Positions 8,855 through 17,471 of a stretch of 64,000 nucleotides of DNA are shown piece after piece. Position numbers and translations under genes: made by a program. Position 1 is the first letter of the stretch. Each line of letters begins with the position of its first letter. The notes beneath the pieces were generated by a model. It had not been told where the DNA came from. It saw only the letters and a program-made list of their open reading frames with translations, and searched no databases. The DNA comes from Ideonella sp. A 288. Its GTDB lineage: Bacteria; Pseudomonadota; Gammaproteobacteria; Burkholderiales; Burkholderiaceae_C. Location: the NCBI RefSeq assembly GCF_002198735.1, contig NZ_MWLO01000137.1:62001-126000 (forward strand), read 5' to 3'.

Positions 8855-10816
8855 TCAGTGCGCGAGGTGGTTGGGGGCCTCGATGCCCCAGCGCTTCATG
8901 CGCCGGTACAGCGTCATGCGGGCCACGCCGAGCTGGCGCGCCACCGCGGTGACGTTCCAGTGGGCGGCGCGCAGGTACTGCAGCAGCAACTGGCCTTCGG
9001 CCGGCAAGGCCGCCGGGCCGGCGGCGACGTGGCCGTGCGCACCGTGCGGCACGGCCGCCTGCAATGCATCGGGCAGATCGGCCAGCCCGATGTAGCCGCC
9101 CGAGCACACCGCGCAGGCGTACTCGATCGCGTTGCGCAACTCGCGCAGGTTGCCGGGCCAGCGCCAGGCGCGCAGCCATTCGGCGGCTTCGGGCGCCAGC
9201 GTGGGCACCGGTGCACCCGTCGGCACGGCCTCGCGCAGCATGCGCCGGATGAGCCAGGCCAGGTCGCTGCGCTCGCGCAGCGGCGGCAACTGCAGGTGGG
9301 CGCCATTGAGACGGTAGTACAGGTCGTCGCGGAAGCGCGAGGCGCGCACCAGGGCCTCGAGGTCGCAATGCGTGGCGGAGATCACCCGCAGGTTCACCGG
9401 CAGGGGGCGCGAGGCGCCCACCGGCAGCACCTCGCGTTCGGCCAGCACGCGCAGCAGGCGCGCCTGGGCCTCGCGCGGCATGTCGCCGATCTCGTCGAGG
9501 AAGAGCGTACCCCCGTCCGCTTCGAGAATGAGCCCGCGCTTGCCGCGCGTTGCGGCGCCGGTGAAGCTGCCGGCGGTGTGGCCGAACAGTTCGCTCTCGA
9601 TCAGCGACTCGGGGATGGCCGCGCAGTTGACGGCCACGAAGGGCTTGCCGCGCCGCTCGCTGGCCGCGTGCAGGGCCTTGGCGAAGTACTCCTTGCCGGT
9701 GCCGGTCTCGCCGGTGAGCAGCATGCTGACCGGCGAGTTGACGAGCCGCGCCGCGCGCTCGATCTGCCGGTCGAGCGCCGCGTCGCCGCCCGACAGCACC
9801 GCCAGCGGTGCGGGCAGGTGGCGGCTGGCGCTGGGTTCGGTCGCCAGGGTGGTGGCCCAGCGCGACGGCGGCGGCACGGCGTGCAGGAACAGCAGGCGCC
9901 CGCTCGCGCGCAACGTGAGCGCGCGCTGGTCGGTGGGCCGCGACGCCACGAAGCGGCCCAGTTCCTCGAAGCGTGCGTTGAACAGTTGGGTGAACGGCTG
10001 GCCGATCACAGGGCCGCCGGCCTCGCGCTCCAGCAGCAGTTGGGCGCGCCGGTTGTGGCCGATGACCAGGCCCGACGCGTCCAGCGCCACCAGGTAGTCG
10101 GGGTTGGCGTCGACGAACTCGGGCGAGGGGTTGAGCTTGAGCACCCAGTCGCGCTGGAACCAGCGCAGGAAGTTGGCGTTCTCGACATGGTGCGCGTACA
10201 CCTTGACCAGTTGCAGCGCCAGGTGCTGGCTGCTCTTGGCCAGCGGCGACGACAGGGCCGAGATGTCGAGGATGGCATTGAGCCGCCCCAGCGGGTCGAA
10301 CACCGGCGCCGCGGTGCAGGTGAGCGGGATGTGGGTGGCGTCGAAGTGGTCGTCCTGGTGCACCGTCAGCGCCTGCCCGGTGGCGATGGCGGTGCCGACG
10401 CCGCAGGTGCCGGCGTGGTGCTCGCTCCAGTCGGCGCCCAGGTACAGGCCGGCGCGGCGCAGGCTGGTGTCGAGTTGCAGGTCGCCGATGAAGTCCACCG
10501 TGACCCCGCGCTCGTCGGTGAGCAGCACGCAGTAGCCCATGCCGGCGACCTGCTGGTACAGCGTCTCCATGCCATGGCGGGCGATGTGCAGGAAATCGTC
10601 GATGCGCTCGCGGTGTTCGCGCAGCACGTGGTGCGGCAGGATCACGGCCTCCTGCATGCGCGTAGGGTCGAGTCGGTGCTGGTGCACGCAGCGGCGCCAC
10701 GAATCGCGGATCAGGTCGTCCGGCGTGTGCAAGGCCGCGGCCGCCGGCGCCAGGCTGCGCCCCTCGCCGGCCAGCCGCATCACGGCCTGGATGTGGTCCT
10801 GATGTCGCCCTTGCAT
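8855..10816 (-). CDS. acoR: AcoR, sigma-54-dependent activator of acetoin catabolism
   Basis: AcoR has 653 residues with three parts. The first is an N-terminal GAF-type sensor region (about 85-200). The second is a AAA+ domain with Walker A GETGTGKE at 369-376 and Walker B GGTLFLDEIG at 435-444. The third is a C-terminal Fis-type helix-turn-helix (about 615-645, VARQLGVARMTLYRRMKRW). The sigma-54 contact loop reads GSFTGA (416-421) rather than the near-universal GAFTGA. The gene precedes acoXABC on the same strand and is separated from it by 208 bases holding the two palindromes and the sigma-54 promoter. The start at 10816 has a good GGAGG ribosome-binding site. Confidence 0.95.
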   Translation of the reverse strand: MQGRHQDHIQAVMRLAGEGRSLAPAAAALHTPDDLIRDSWRRCVHQHRLDPTRMQEAVILPHHVLREHRERIDDFLHIARHGMETLYQQVAGMGYCVLLTDERGVTVDFIGDLQLDTSLRRAGLYLGADWSEHHAGTCGVGTAIATGQALTVHQDDHFDATHIPLTCTAAPVFDPLGRLNAILDISALSSPLAKSSQHLALQLVKVYAHHVENANFLRWFQRDWVLKLNPSPEFVDANPDYLVALDASGLVIGHNRRAQLLLEREAGGPVIGQPFTQLFNARFEELGRFVASRPTDQRALTLRASGRLLFLHAVPPPSRWATTLATEPSASRHLPAPLAVLSGGDAALDRQIERAARLVNSPVSMLLTGETGTGKEYFAKALHAASERRGKPFVAVNCAAIPESLIESELFGHTAGSFTGAATRGKRGLILEADGGTLFLDEIGDMPREAQARLLRVLAEREVLPVGASRPLPVNLRVISATHCDLEALVRASRFRDDLYYRLNGAHLQLPPLRERSDLAWLIRRMLREAVPTGAPVPTLAPEAAEWLRAWRWPGNLRELRNAIEYACAVCSGGYIGLADLPDALQAAVPHGAHGHVAAGPAALPAEGQLLLQYLRAAHWNVTAVARQLGVARMTLYRRMKRWGIEAPNHLAH

Positions 10817-10902
10817 GCCGCACCTCCGGTCAGGCTGACCACCGCCTGCGGCTGTCCGCCGGCGGAGGGCGCAGCGTACACCGGGGTACCCGGCCCGCGT
10901 CC

Positions 10903-10918
10903 CCCGGGCTTGCCCGGG
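10903..10918. terminator. GC-rich hairpin between the M16 peptidase gene and acoR
   Basis: A perfect 7-base inverted repeat (CCCGGGC, loop TT, GCCCGGG) lies after the M16 peptidase stop and 87 bases before acoR. It lacks a T-run on the minus strand, so if it ends transcription it does so weakly. It may instead only separate the two units. Confidence 0.4.
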
Positions 10919-10951
10919 TTCGGGGCGTTCAGGCCGCCGACCCGAAGTGCT

Positions 10952-11002
10952 TCAGGGCGGGAGGTCGCCGCCGAATGCTGGTCAGGGCGGGAAGTCGCCG
11001 CC
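10952..11002 (-). repeat. Tandem 30-base duplication across the 3' end of the M16 peptidase gene
   Basis: The 21 bases at 10982-11002 (last codons plus TGA stop) recur at 10952-10972 with a single mismatch. The copies are exactly 30 bases apart, so they are in the same frame. The second copy is behind the stop and is not translated as part of the main product. Confidence 0.8.
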
Positions 11003-13720
11003 CAGGGCCGTCACGAGCCGGGCCGGATCGATGTGACGACGCCAGGCGTCGTTCACCTCGGCCAGGGTGAGGCGGCCGATGGCCTCGTCGACGCGCTGCG
11101 ACAGGCCGAAGTCGCGGCCCAGGTGCAACTGGCCGGCCAGCTGGCTGGTGACAACGCGGTCCTGCGCCCGCGACAGGCGCCGCGCGTTGAGCAGGCCGGT
11201 GCGGGCCTGATCGAGCTCCTGCGCGCTGAAGCCTTCCTTCAGCGACCGCTCGAGCTCCTCGCGGAAGGCCTGCTCGACCGCCGGGCGATTCTGCGGCGCG
11301 AAGATGGCGCTGGCCACCCAGCGCGAGTTCAGTTCGACATTGCTCCAGGCCACGCCCGAGTAGACGCTGTAGCTCAGCCCGTCGCGCTCGCGGATGCGCA
11401 TCCACAGCCGGCCCGTGCCCCCGTCGCCGAACATGTGGTTGGCCACCATCAGCGCCGGGAAGTCGGGGTGCAGGTCGTTGAGCGGCAGGCTCAGCACGGC
11501 CATCAGCGTGGCGTTGGCCTTGTCGGGCGTGCGCAGCACCAGGCGCGTGGGGGTCGCGTCCACCAGCGGTCGCGGCACGCGCACATAGGCCAGCGGGCCG
11601 CCGGCCGGCTGGCGCCATCCGGTCAACCCGGCGTCGAGCGCCGCCCGCAGCGCCGGCACGTCCATGTCGCCCACCGCCGCGAACTCGCCCCGGGCCGCGC
11701 TGACGAAGCGCCGGTGGAACGCGCGGACCTGCTCGATGGTCACCGCCTGCACGTCCTGCACCTGTTCGTCGAAGTTGGGCGAATGGCGCAGGTCGCCGCG
11801 CGGGTAGGGGTTGCCATGGCGGTCGATCGCATCGGACACCAGCGATTCGGGTTCCTTGCGCTGTCGTTCGATGTCGGCCAGCCACTGGCTGCGGCCTTCT
11901 TCCAGCACGTCGGCCGGGAAGGCCGGTTCGCGCAGCAGCCGGCCCACCAGCGACACCACCGCGGGCAGGTGCTCGCGGGTGGTGTTGATCGACACGCTGA
12001 GCGTTTGTCCGTCGATGCCGAAGCCCACCTGCGCACGCCAGCGGTCGAACTGGTCGGCGATCTGCTGCCGCGTGAGGCCCGCACCGCCCTTGTCGAGCAG
12101 GCTGCCGGCCAGCGCGGCCACGGTCGACTGGCCGCGCAGGCTTTGTTCGTCGCCCAGGTGCAGGCGCAGCGAGGCGCGCACCACGCTGCCACGCGTCGTC
12201 TTGGGCAGCAGTGCCACCTTCAGGCCATGGGCCAGGTCGAAGCGCTGGGTGCGGGCATCCAGGTTGGCCGGGGTGGCGTCGAAGGCCTCGGCCTGGGCCA
12301 CCGCGGCCTCGCCCTTGAAGTCCTTCAACAAGGCGGTCAGGTCGGTGCGCTGCGGCGGCGGGGCGCGCTCGGGCTGCGATGTGGGCAGGTAGGTGCCCAG
12401 CGTGCGGTTGTCGCGCCGCAGCCGCTCGGCGGCCACGCGCTGCACGTCGGCCAGTGCCAGTCGGCGGATCTGGTCGCGGCCCAGGAAGTACAGCCGCCAA
12501 TCGCCGTGCGACACGGCCTCGGACAGTTCCACCCCCACGCGCTCGGGGTCGTTGAAGCCCTGCGTCCAGTCGTTCAGCCACTGAGTGCGGGCGCGCTCGA
12601 GTTCTTCCGCGGTGACCGGCTTGGCGGCCAGGCCATCGACCGCGGCCAGCAGCGCATCGCGGGCTGGTCCCACGTCCTGCCCAGGCGCCAGTTGCGCGCC
12701 GAGGAACAGCGGCCCCGGATCGGCCAGGCCCCAGGCGTAGGCAAACGCCGACGCAGCCAGGCGCGGCTCGACCAGGCCCTTGTGCAGGCGCCCGCCGGGC
12801 GTGTCGCCGAGCACCGAGGTCAGCATCTCGATCGCCGCAAAGTCGGGGTGCGAGGCCGGCGGCACGTGGAAGGCCAGGTACAGCATCGGATTGCCGCCGG
12901 CACGCCGCAGCGTCACCGCGCGCTCGCCATCCTGCACCGGGTCCAGCGTGTACTGCGGCACCGGGGGCCGCGTCGGCCGGGGGATGGGGCCGAACAGCTC
13001 GGCCACCGCGCGCAGCACCGGCGCCACGTCGAACTTGCCGGCAACGATGAGCGTGGCGTTGTCGGGCTGGTAGTGCTGGCGGTAGAAGGCCTGCAGGCGA
13101 GAGATGTCGACGTTCTCGACATCGCTGCGGGCGCCGATGATGCCCTTGCCGTAGTTGTGCCACTGGTACATCGTGGCCATGGTCTGCTGCAGCAGGATGC
13201 GGCCCGGGTTGTTCTCGCCCGACTCCATCTCGTTGCGCACCACGGTCATCTCGGTGTCCAGGTCGGCGCGGGCGATGAAGCTGTTCGTCATCGCGTCGGC
13301 CTGCCAGCCCAGGTACCAGCGCAGCGTGTCGGGGTTGGCGGCGAAGCTGGCGAAGTAATTGGTGCGGTCGAACGAGGTGGTGCCGTTGGCGCGCAGGCCG
13401 CGCCGGCTGAACTCGGCCCAGGGGTTGCGGTGCGTCGGCGTGCCTTTGAACAGCAGGTGCTCGAGCAGGTGCGCCATGCCGGTCTCGCCGTAGCTCTCGT
13501 GGCGCGAACCCACCCGGTAGGTGAGGTTGACGGTGGTCGTCGGCTTGGCGTCGTCGGGCACCAGCAGCAGTTGCAGGCCGTTGGCGAGTCGGTACTCGGC
13601 CACGCCCTCGACCTCGGTGATGCGGGTCAGGCCCTCGGGCAGCGCGGCTGCGGCCTGGGCGAGGGCCAAACGGCCTGCAAGGGCAAGGACCAGGACAAGC
13701 AGCAAACGCAACACCGGCAT
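10982..13720 (-). CDS. M16 family zinc metallopeptidase (pitrilysin-like, two-domain), exported
   Basis: The protein of 912 residues begins with a clear signal peptide (VLRLLLVLVLALAGRLALAQA). The first M16 half carries the inverted zinc motif HLLEH in MAHLLEHLLFKG and the downstream glutamate in MTVVRNEMESGEN. The second half, from about residue 470, has the same fold signatures (KVALLPKTT, GRLWMRIRERDGLSYSVYSG) but no zinc motif, as is usual when the two halves are fused. It probably acts in the periplasm as a peptide-degrading clamshell enzyme. No strong Shine-Dalgarno sequence is seen; the start at 13720 is chosen because the signal peptide begins there. Confidence 0.92.
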   Translation of the reverse strand: MPVLRLLLVLVLALAGRLALAQAAAALPEGLTRITEVEGVAEYRLANGLQLLLVPDDAKPTTTVNLTYRVGSRHESYGETGMAHLLEHLLFKGTPTHRNPWAEFSRRGLRANGTTSFDRTNYFASFAANPDTLRWYLGWQADAMTNSFIARADLDTEMTVVRNEMESGENNPGRILLQQTMATMYQWHNYGKGIIGARSDVENVDISRLQAFYRQHYQPDNATLIVAGKFDVAPVLRAVAELFGPIPRPTRPPVPQYTLDPVQDGERAVTLRRAGGNPMLYLAFHVPPASHPDFAAIEMLTSVLGDTPGGRLHKGLVEPRLAASAFAYAWGLADPGPLFLGAQLAPGQDVGPARDALLAAVDGLAAKPVTAEELERARTQWLNDWTQGFNDPERVGVELSEAVSHGDWRLYFLGRDQIRRLALADVQRVAAERLRRDNRTLGTYLPTSQPERAPPPQRTDLTALLKDFKGEAAVAQAEAFDATPANLDARTQRFDLAHGLKVALLPKTTRGSVVRASLRLHLGDEQSLRGQSTVAALAGSLLDKGGAGLTRQQIADQFDRWRAQVGFGIDGQTLSVSINTTREHLPAVVSLVGRLLREPAFPADVLEEGRSQWLADIERQRKEPESLVSDAIDRHGNPYPRGDLRHSPNFDEQVQDVQAVTIEQVRAFHRRFVSAARGEFAAVGDMDVPALRAALDAGLTGWRQPAGGPLAYVRVPRPLVDATPTRLVLRTPDKANATLMAVLSLPLNDLHPDFPALMVANHMFGDGGTGRLWMRIRERDGLSYSVYSGVAWSNVELNSRWVASAIFAPQNRPAVEQAFREELERSLKEGFSAQELDQARTGLLNARRLSRAQDRVVTSQLAGQLHLGRDFGLSQRVDEAIGRLTLAEVNDAWRRHIDPARLVTALGGDFPP

Positions 13721-13796
13721 GGCGGCTTTCGACGAGCTTCGGGACGGCGCGCAGTGTAGGCGCGCCAGGGGGGGTGCGTGGGTGAGGCGGGAATGA

Positions 13797-13812
13797 ACCA
13801 CCCATGGGTGGT
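13797..13812 (-). terminator. Perfect palindrome, probable terminator of the Crp/Fnr gene
   Basis: ACCACCCATGGGTGGT is a perfect 16-base palindrome followed on the minus strand by TTCATT. It sits 48 bases after the stop of the Crp/Fnr gene and ahead of the M16 peptidase gene on the same strand. A similar hairpin with the same arms follows the PLP decarboxylase gene at 49924-49941. Confidence 0.5.
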
Positions 13813-13859
13813 CCGGCAGGTCGAGCCGATGATCAGGCCGACCCGTGCAGTGCCGGTGA

Positions 13860-14573
13860 TCAGCCCGGCGGGGTGTAGCGCCGCAGGCGATCGAGGTCGA
13901 GCACGCGCACGCCGCCATAGTCGATGCGGATCAGCTTGGCCTGCTGCAGCGCGTTCAGCGCCTGGTTGACGCGCTGTCGCGACAGCCCGACCAGGTAGCC
14001 CAGTTCCTGCTGGGTGATGCGCAGCAGATCGCCCACCCCCGGGTACAGCACCGGGTGGAACAGCGCGGCCAGGTTGCGCGCCACCCGCGCATCGGGTTGG
14101 TTGTGGCGGTCGATCTCGCGCGCGGCGATGAACTGGCCCAGGCGCTCGTTGAGCTGGTTCATCACGAAGCGGTTGAACGGGATGCTGCGGTCGAGCAGGC
14201 GCTGGAAGGTGTCGCTGGTCAGGCCGGCGACGGTGCTGCGCCGCAAGGCCTCGATGTTGTAGCGGTAGGTCTCGCGCTTGAGCAGGGTGCCCTCGCCGAA
14301 CCACGCGCCGGGCGGGATGCCGGTGTAGGTGATCTGCGCGCCGTCGCTGGTGTCGTTGCTCATCTTCAGCAGCCCGTCGATGACGCCGAACCAGAACGTC
14401 GACGGGCGGCCGATGCGGCAGACGCGGTCGCCGGGCACAGCCACGCTGACCATCAGGTGGTCGACGGCATCGGCCCGGTCCTCGGGCGACAGCACCTTGA
14501 GCCAGGGGATGTCGGCGCACTCGCGCTCGGTGGGCGGCCGGGCTCGTTCACGCAACTGGGGGCGCTCGACCAT
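13860..14573 (-). CDS. Crp/Fnr family transcriptional regulator
   Basis: The protein of 237 residues has an N-terminal cyclic-nucleotide-binding-like beta barrel (about 20-140, with GIPPGAWFGEGTLL) and a C-terminal winged helix (about 165-230). The recognition helix region is QQELGYLVGLSRQRVNQALNALQQ. It lacks the N-terminal cysteines of oxygen-sensing FNR, so the effector is unknown. It is divergent from the acyl-CoA ligase/LIV transporter operon, and a symmetric TTGTC-N8-GACAA element lies between them. Regulation of that operon is therefore likely but inferred. Confidence 0.92.
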   Translation of the reverse strand: MVERPQLRERARPPTERECADIPWLKVLSPEDRADAVDHLMVSVAVPGDRVCRIGRPSTFWFGVIDGLLKMSNDTSDGAQITYTGIPPGAWFGEGTLLKRETYRYNIEALRRSTVAGLTSDTFQRLLDRSIPFNRFVMNQLNERLGQFIAAREIDRHNQPDARVARNLAALFHPVLYPGVGDLLRITQQELGYLVGLSRQRVNQALNALQQAKLIRIDYGGVRVLDLDRLRRYTPPG

Positions 14574-14613
14574 CGATGACTCCGGGAAAGTCTGCCTCGG
14601 GATGACCCTAGGA

Positions 14614-14631
14614 TTGTCGTCCTACAGACAA
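14614..14631. promoter_or_regulatory. Inverted repeat TTGTC-N8-GACAA in the divergent promoter region
   Basis: This 5-base dyad centred at 14622-14623 lies 41 bases from the Crp/Fnr start and 82 bases from the CoA-ligase start. It is 18 bases long overall, wider than classical FNR (14) or CRP (16) sites. Its place makes it the best candidate operator for the neighbouring Crp/Fnr protein. Confidence 0.5.
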
Positions 14632-14712
14632 CATGGCGTCAAACTTACACCTAGCATCCGCCTCCAATCGCTGACCGGCCGACCGGGACCGAGCACGCAG
14701 AAGGAGACCACG

Positions 14713-16659
14713 TTGCAGACCACCTTTCCCCGCCTGATGCTGGAGCACGCCAAGCAGCGTCCCCAAGCCGCGGCATTGCGCGAGAAGGAATACGGCATCT
14801 GGCAAACCACCACCTGGAGCCAGCTCGCGGCCCTGGTGCGCCACCTGGCCTGCGGCATGGCCGAGGCCGGACTGAAGCGCGGCCAGCACCTCGTGGTGAT
14901 CGGCGAGAACCGGCCGCGCCTGTACGCCAGCATGCTGGCGGCGCAGTCGCTGGGGGCGGTGCCGATCGCGCTGTACCAGGACGCGGTGGGCGCCGAGATG
15001 GTGTTCCCCATCAACAATGCCGAGGTCGCCTTCGCGGTGGTCGAGGACCAGGAGCAGGTCGACAAGCTGATCGAGATCCGGCCGCAGTGCCCGCAACTGG
15101 GCCACATCTGGTTCGATGACCCGCGCGGCCTGCGCAAGTACGACGAGCCGGGCCTGGTCTCGCTCGATGCACTGATCGAGGCCGGCCAGAAGCGCCACGA
15201 GCGCGAGCCGAAGTTCTTCGACGCCGAGGTGGCCACCACCGACCCCAAGGACGTGGCCGCGATGTTCTTCACCTCGGGCACCACGGGCAACCCGAAGGGC
15301 GTGGTGCACACGCACTTCTCGCTGCTCGACCGTGCCGCTGCCGGCCAGCGCTTCGACAAGCTGACCGAGAGCGAAGAGGTGCTGGCCTACATGCCGCCGG
15401 CCTGGGTCGGCCAGAACATCTTCAGCTATGCGCAGTGGCTGAGCTGCGGCTACGTGGTGAACTGCCCCGAATCGAACGCCACCGTCACGATTGACCTGAA
15501 GGAAGTCGGGCCCACCTACTACTTCGCCCCGCCGCGAATCTTCGAAGGCCTGCTCACCAGCGTGATGATCCGCATGGAAGACGCCGGCACCTTCAAGAAG
15601 TGGCTGTTCCACACCTGCATGGCGGTGGCCCGCCGTGTGGGACCTGACCGCATGGACGGCAAGCCGGTGAGCTTCATCGACAGCCTGAAGTGGCGCCTGG
15701 GCGACCTGTGCATCTACGGCCCGCTGCGCAACACGCTGGGGCTGTCTCGGGTGCGGGTGGCCTACACCGCGGGCGAGGCCATCGGGCCCGACCTGTTCAC
15801 CTTCTATCGCTCCATCGGCATCAACCTGAAGCAGCTCTACGGCTCCACCGAGACCGCCGTGTTCGTCTGCCTGCAGCCCGACAACGGTGCGCGCGCCGAC
15901 ACCGTGGGCGTGCCGATCGACGGCGTGGAGATCAAGCTGTCGGAGTCGGGCGAGATCCTCGTCAAGTCGCCCGGACTGCTGAAGGAGTACTACAAGAACC
16001 CGGCGGCCACCGCCGAGGTGCTGACGCCCGAGGGTTGGTACCACACCGGCGACGCCGGCTTCATCGACGCCAGCGGCCAGCTCAAGATCATCGACCGCGC
16101 CAAGGACGTCGGCCGCATCGTCGGCGGCCCCAACGACGGCGCGATGTTCGCGCCCAAGTACGTCGAGAACAAGCTGAAGTTCTTTCCGCACATCAAGGAG
16201 GCGGTGGCCTTCGGCGACAAGCGCTCGTCGGTCTGCGCCTTCATCAACATCGACTTCGAGGCCGTGGGCAACTGGGCCGAGCGCCGCAACCTGCCTTATG
16301 CCGGCTACACCGACCTGGCACAGAAGCCCGAGGTGTACGAGCTGATCCGCGACTGCGTCGAGAAGGTCAACGCCGACCTGGCGCAGGACGAACTGCTCAC
16401 CGGCAGCCAGATCGGCCGCTTCCTGGTGCTGCACAAGGAACTGGACGCCGACGACGGCGAGATGACCCGCACCCGCAAGGTCAAACGCGGCTACATCAAC
16501 GACAAGTACCAGGTGCTGGTGGACGCGCTGTACGGCGGCAAGACCGAGCAGTTCATCGAGACGGCCGTGAAGTTCGAAGACGGCCGCAGCGGCTCGATCT
16601 CGGCCACGCTGAAGCTGGCCGACGTGAAGACCTTCCCCGCGATCAGAAAGGCCGCCTGA
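14713..16659 (+). CDS. AMP-dependent acyl-CoA synthetase (long-chain type), TTG start
   Basis: The enzyme has 648 residues and belongs to the acyl-activating superfamily. The AMP-binding loop FFTSGTTGNPKG is at about 186-197, the adenine motif YGSTETA follows, and the hinge region is GWYHTGDAGFID. The C-terminal lysine-bearing domain carries a long insert typical of long-chain fatty-acid CoA ligases. It would convert a carboxylic acid to its CoA thioester. TTG at 14713 is chosen because GGAG lies 6 bases upstream; no in-frame ATG fits. The gene leads the LIV-type ABC transporter operon, so the substrate imported by the transporter is probably a carboxylic acid activated here. Confidence 0.92.
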   Translation: MQTTFPRLMLEHAKQRPQAAALREKEYGIWQTTTWSQLAALVRHLACGMAEAGLKRGQHLVVIGENRPRLYASMLAAQSLGAVPIALYQDAVGAEMVFPINNAEVAFAVVEDQEQVDKLIEIRPQCPQLGHIWFDDPRGLRKYDEPGLVSLDALIEAGQKRHEREPKFFDAEVATTDPKDVAAMFFTSGTTGNPKGVVHTHFSLLDRAAAGQRFDKLTESEEVLAYMPPAWVGQNIFSYAQWLSCGYVVNCPESNATVTIDLKEVGPTYYFAPPRIFEGLLTSVMIRMEDAGTFKKWLFHTCMAVARRVGPDRMDGKPVSFIDSLKWRLGDLCIYGPLRNTLGLSRVRVAYTAGEAIGPDLFTFYRSIGINLKQLYGSTETAVFVCLQPDNGARADTVGVPIDGVEIKLSESGEILVKSPGLLKEYYKNPAATAEVLTPEGWYHTGDAGFIDASGQLKIIDRAKDVGRIVGGPNDGAMFAPKYVENKLKFFPHIKEAVAFGDKRSSVCAFINIDFEAVGNWAERRNLPYAGYTDLAQKPEVYELIRDCVEKVNADLAQDELLTGSQIGRFLVLHKELDADDGEMTRTRKVKRGYINDKYQVLVDALYGGKTEQFIETAVKFEDGRSGSISATLKLADVKTFPAIRKAA

Positions 16660-16660
16660 C

Positions 16661-17458
16661 ATGGCCACCGCAGACACCGGCCGCCGCAGCGGCGAGGTCA
16701 TCCTCGACGTCAAGAACATCTCGCTGGCCTTCGGCGGCGTGAAGGCGCTCACCGACATCAGCTTCAACGTGCGCGAGCACGAGGTGCGGGCCATCATCGG
16801 CCCCAACGGCGCGGGCAAGAGCTCGATGCTCAACTGCATCAATGGCGTCTACCAGCCGCAACAGGGTTCGATCACCTTCCGCGGCAAGACCTTCAGCCAC
16901 ATGAGCAGCCGGCAGGTGGCCGAGATGGGCGTGGCGCGCACGTTCCAGAACCTGGCCCTCTTCAAGGGCATGAACGTGATCGACAACATCATGTCCGGCC
17001 GCAACCTGAAGATGAAGACCAACCTCTTCCAGCAGGCCATCCGCATCGGCGCGGCGGCGCGCGAGGAAGCCGAGCACCGCGAGTTCGTCGAGCACATCAT
17101 CGACTTCCTCGAGATCCAGGCCTTCCGCAAGACGCCCGTCGGCCGCCTGCCCTACGGCCTGCAGAAGCGCGTCGACCTGGGCCGCGCACTGGCCATGGAG
17201 CCGCAGGTGCTGCTGCTCGACGAGCCGATGGCCGGCATGAACGTCGAGGAGAAGCAGGACATGTGCCGCTTCGTGCTCGACGTGAACGACGAGTTCGGCA
17301 CCACCATCGTGCTGATCGAGCACGACATGGGTGTGGTGATGGACATCAGCGATCGCGTGGTCGTGCTCGACTACGGCAAGAAGATCGGCGACGGCACCCC
17401 CGACGAGGTGCGCAACAACGAGGACGTGATCAGCGCGTACCTCGGCACTTCACACTGA
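16661..17458 (+). CDS. LIV-type ABC transporter ATP-binding protein (LivG-like)
   Basis: The 265-residue ATPase has Walker A GPNGAGKS at 47-54 and Walker B VLLLDEP. The signature region reads LPYGLQKR instead of LSGGQ, as is common in LivG-like subunits of this subfamily. The C-terminal BCA_ABC_TP segment (GTPDEVRNNEDVISAYLG) is present. It starts one base after the stop of the CoA ligase, so the two are tightly coupled. The partner ATPase is the LivF-like gene at the end of the transporter set. Confidence 0.95.
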   Translation: MATADTGRRSGEVILDVKNISLAFGGVKALTDISFNVREHEVRAIIGPNGAGKSSMLNCINGVYQPQQGSITFRGKTFSHMSSRQVAEMGVARTFQNLALFKGMNVIDNIMSGRNLKMKTNLFQQAIRIGAAAREEAEHREFVEHIIDFLEIQAFRKTPVGRLPYGLQKRVDLGRALAMEPQVLLLDEPMAGMNVEEKQDMCRFVLDVNDEFGTTIVLIEHDMGVVMDISDRVVVLDYGKKIGDGTPDEVRNNEDVISAYLGTSH

Positions 17459-17471
17459 ATCGGGGCGGGCC

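Noticed and set aside
8447-13759. A 1770-codon plus-strand frame opposite acoR and the M16 peptidase
   Set aside because: It lies opposite two clear genes, is rich in Ala/Arg/His/Gln as GC-rich shadow frames are, and shows no domain.
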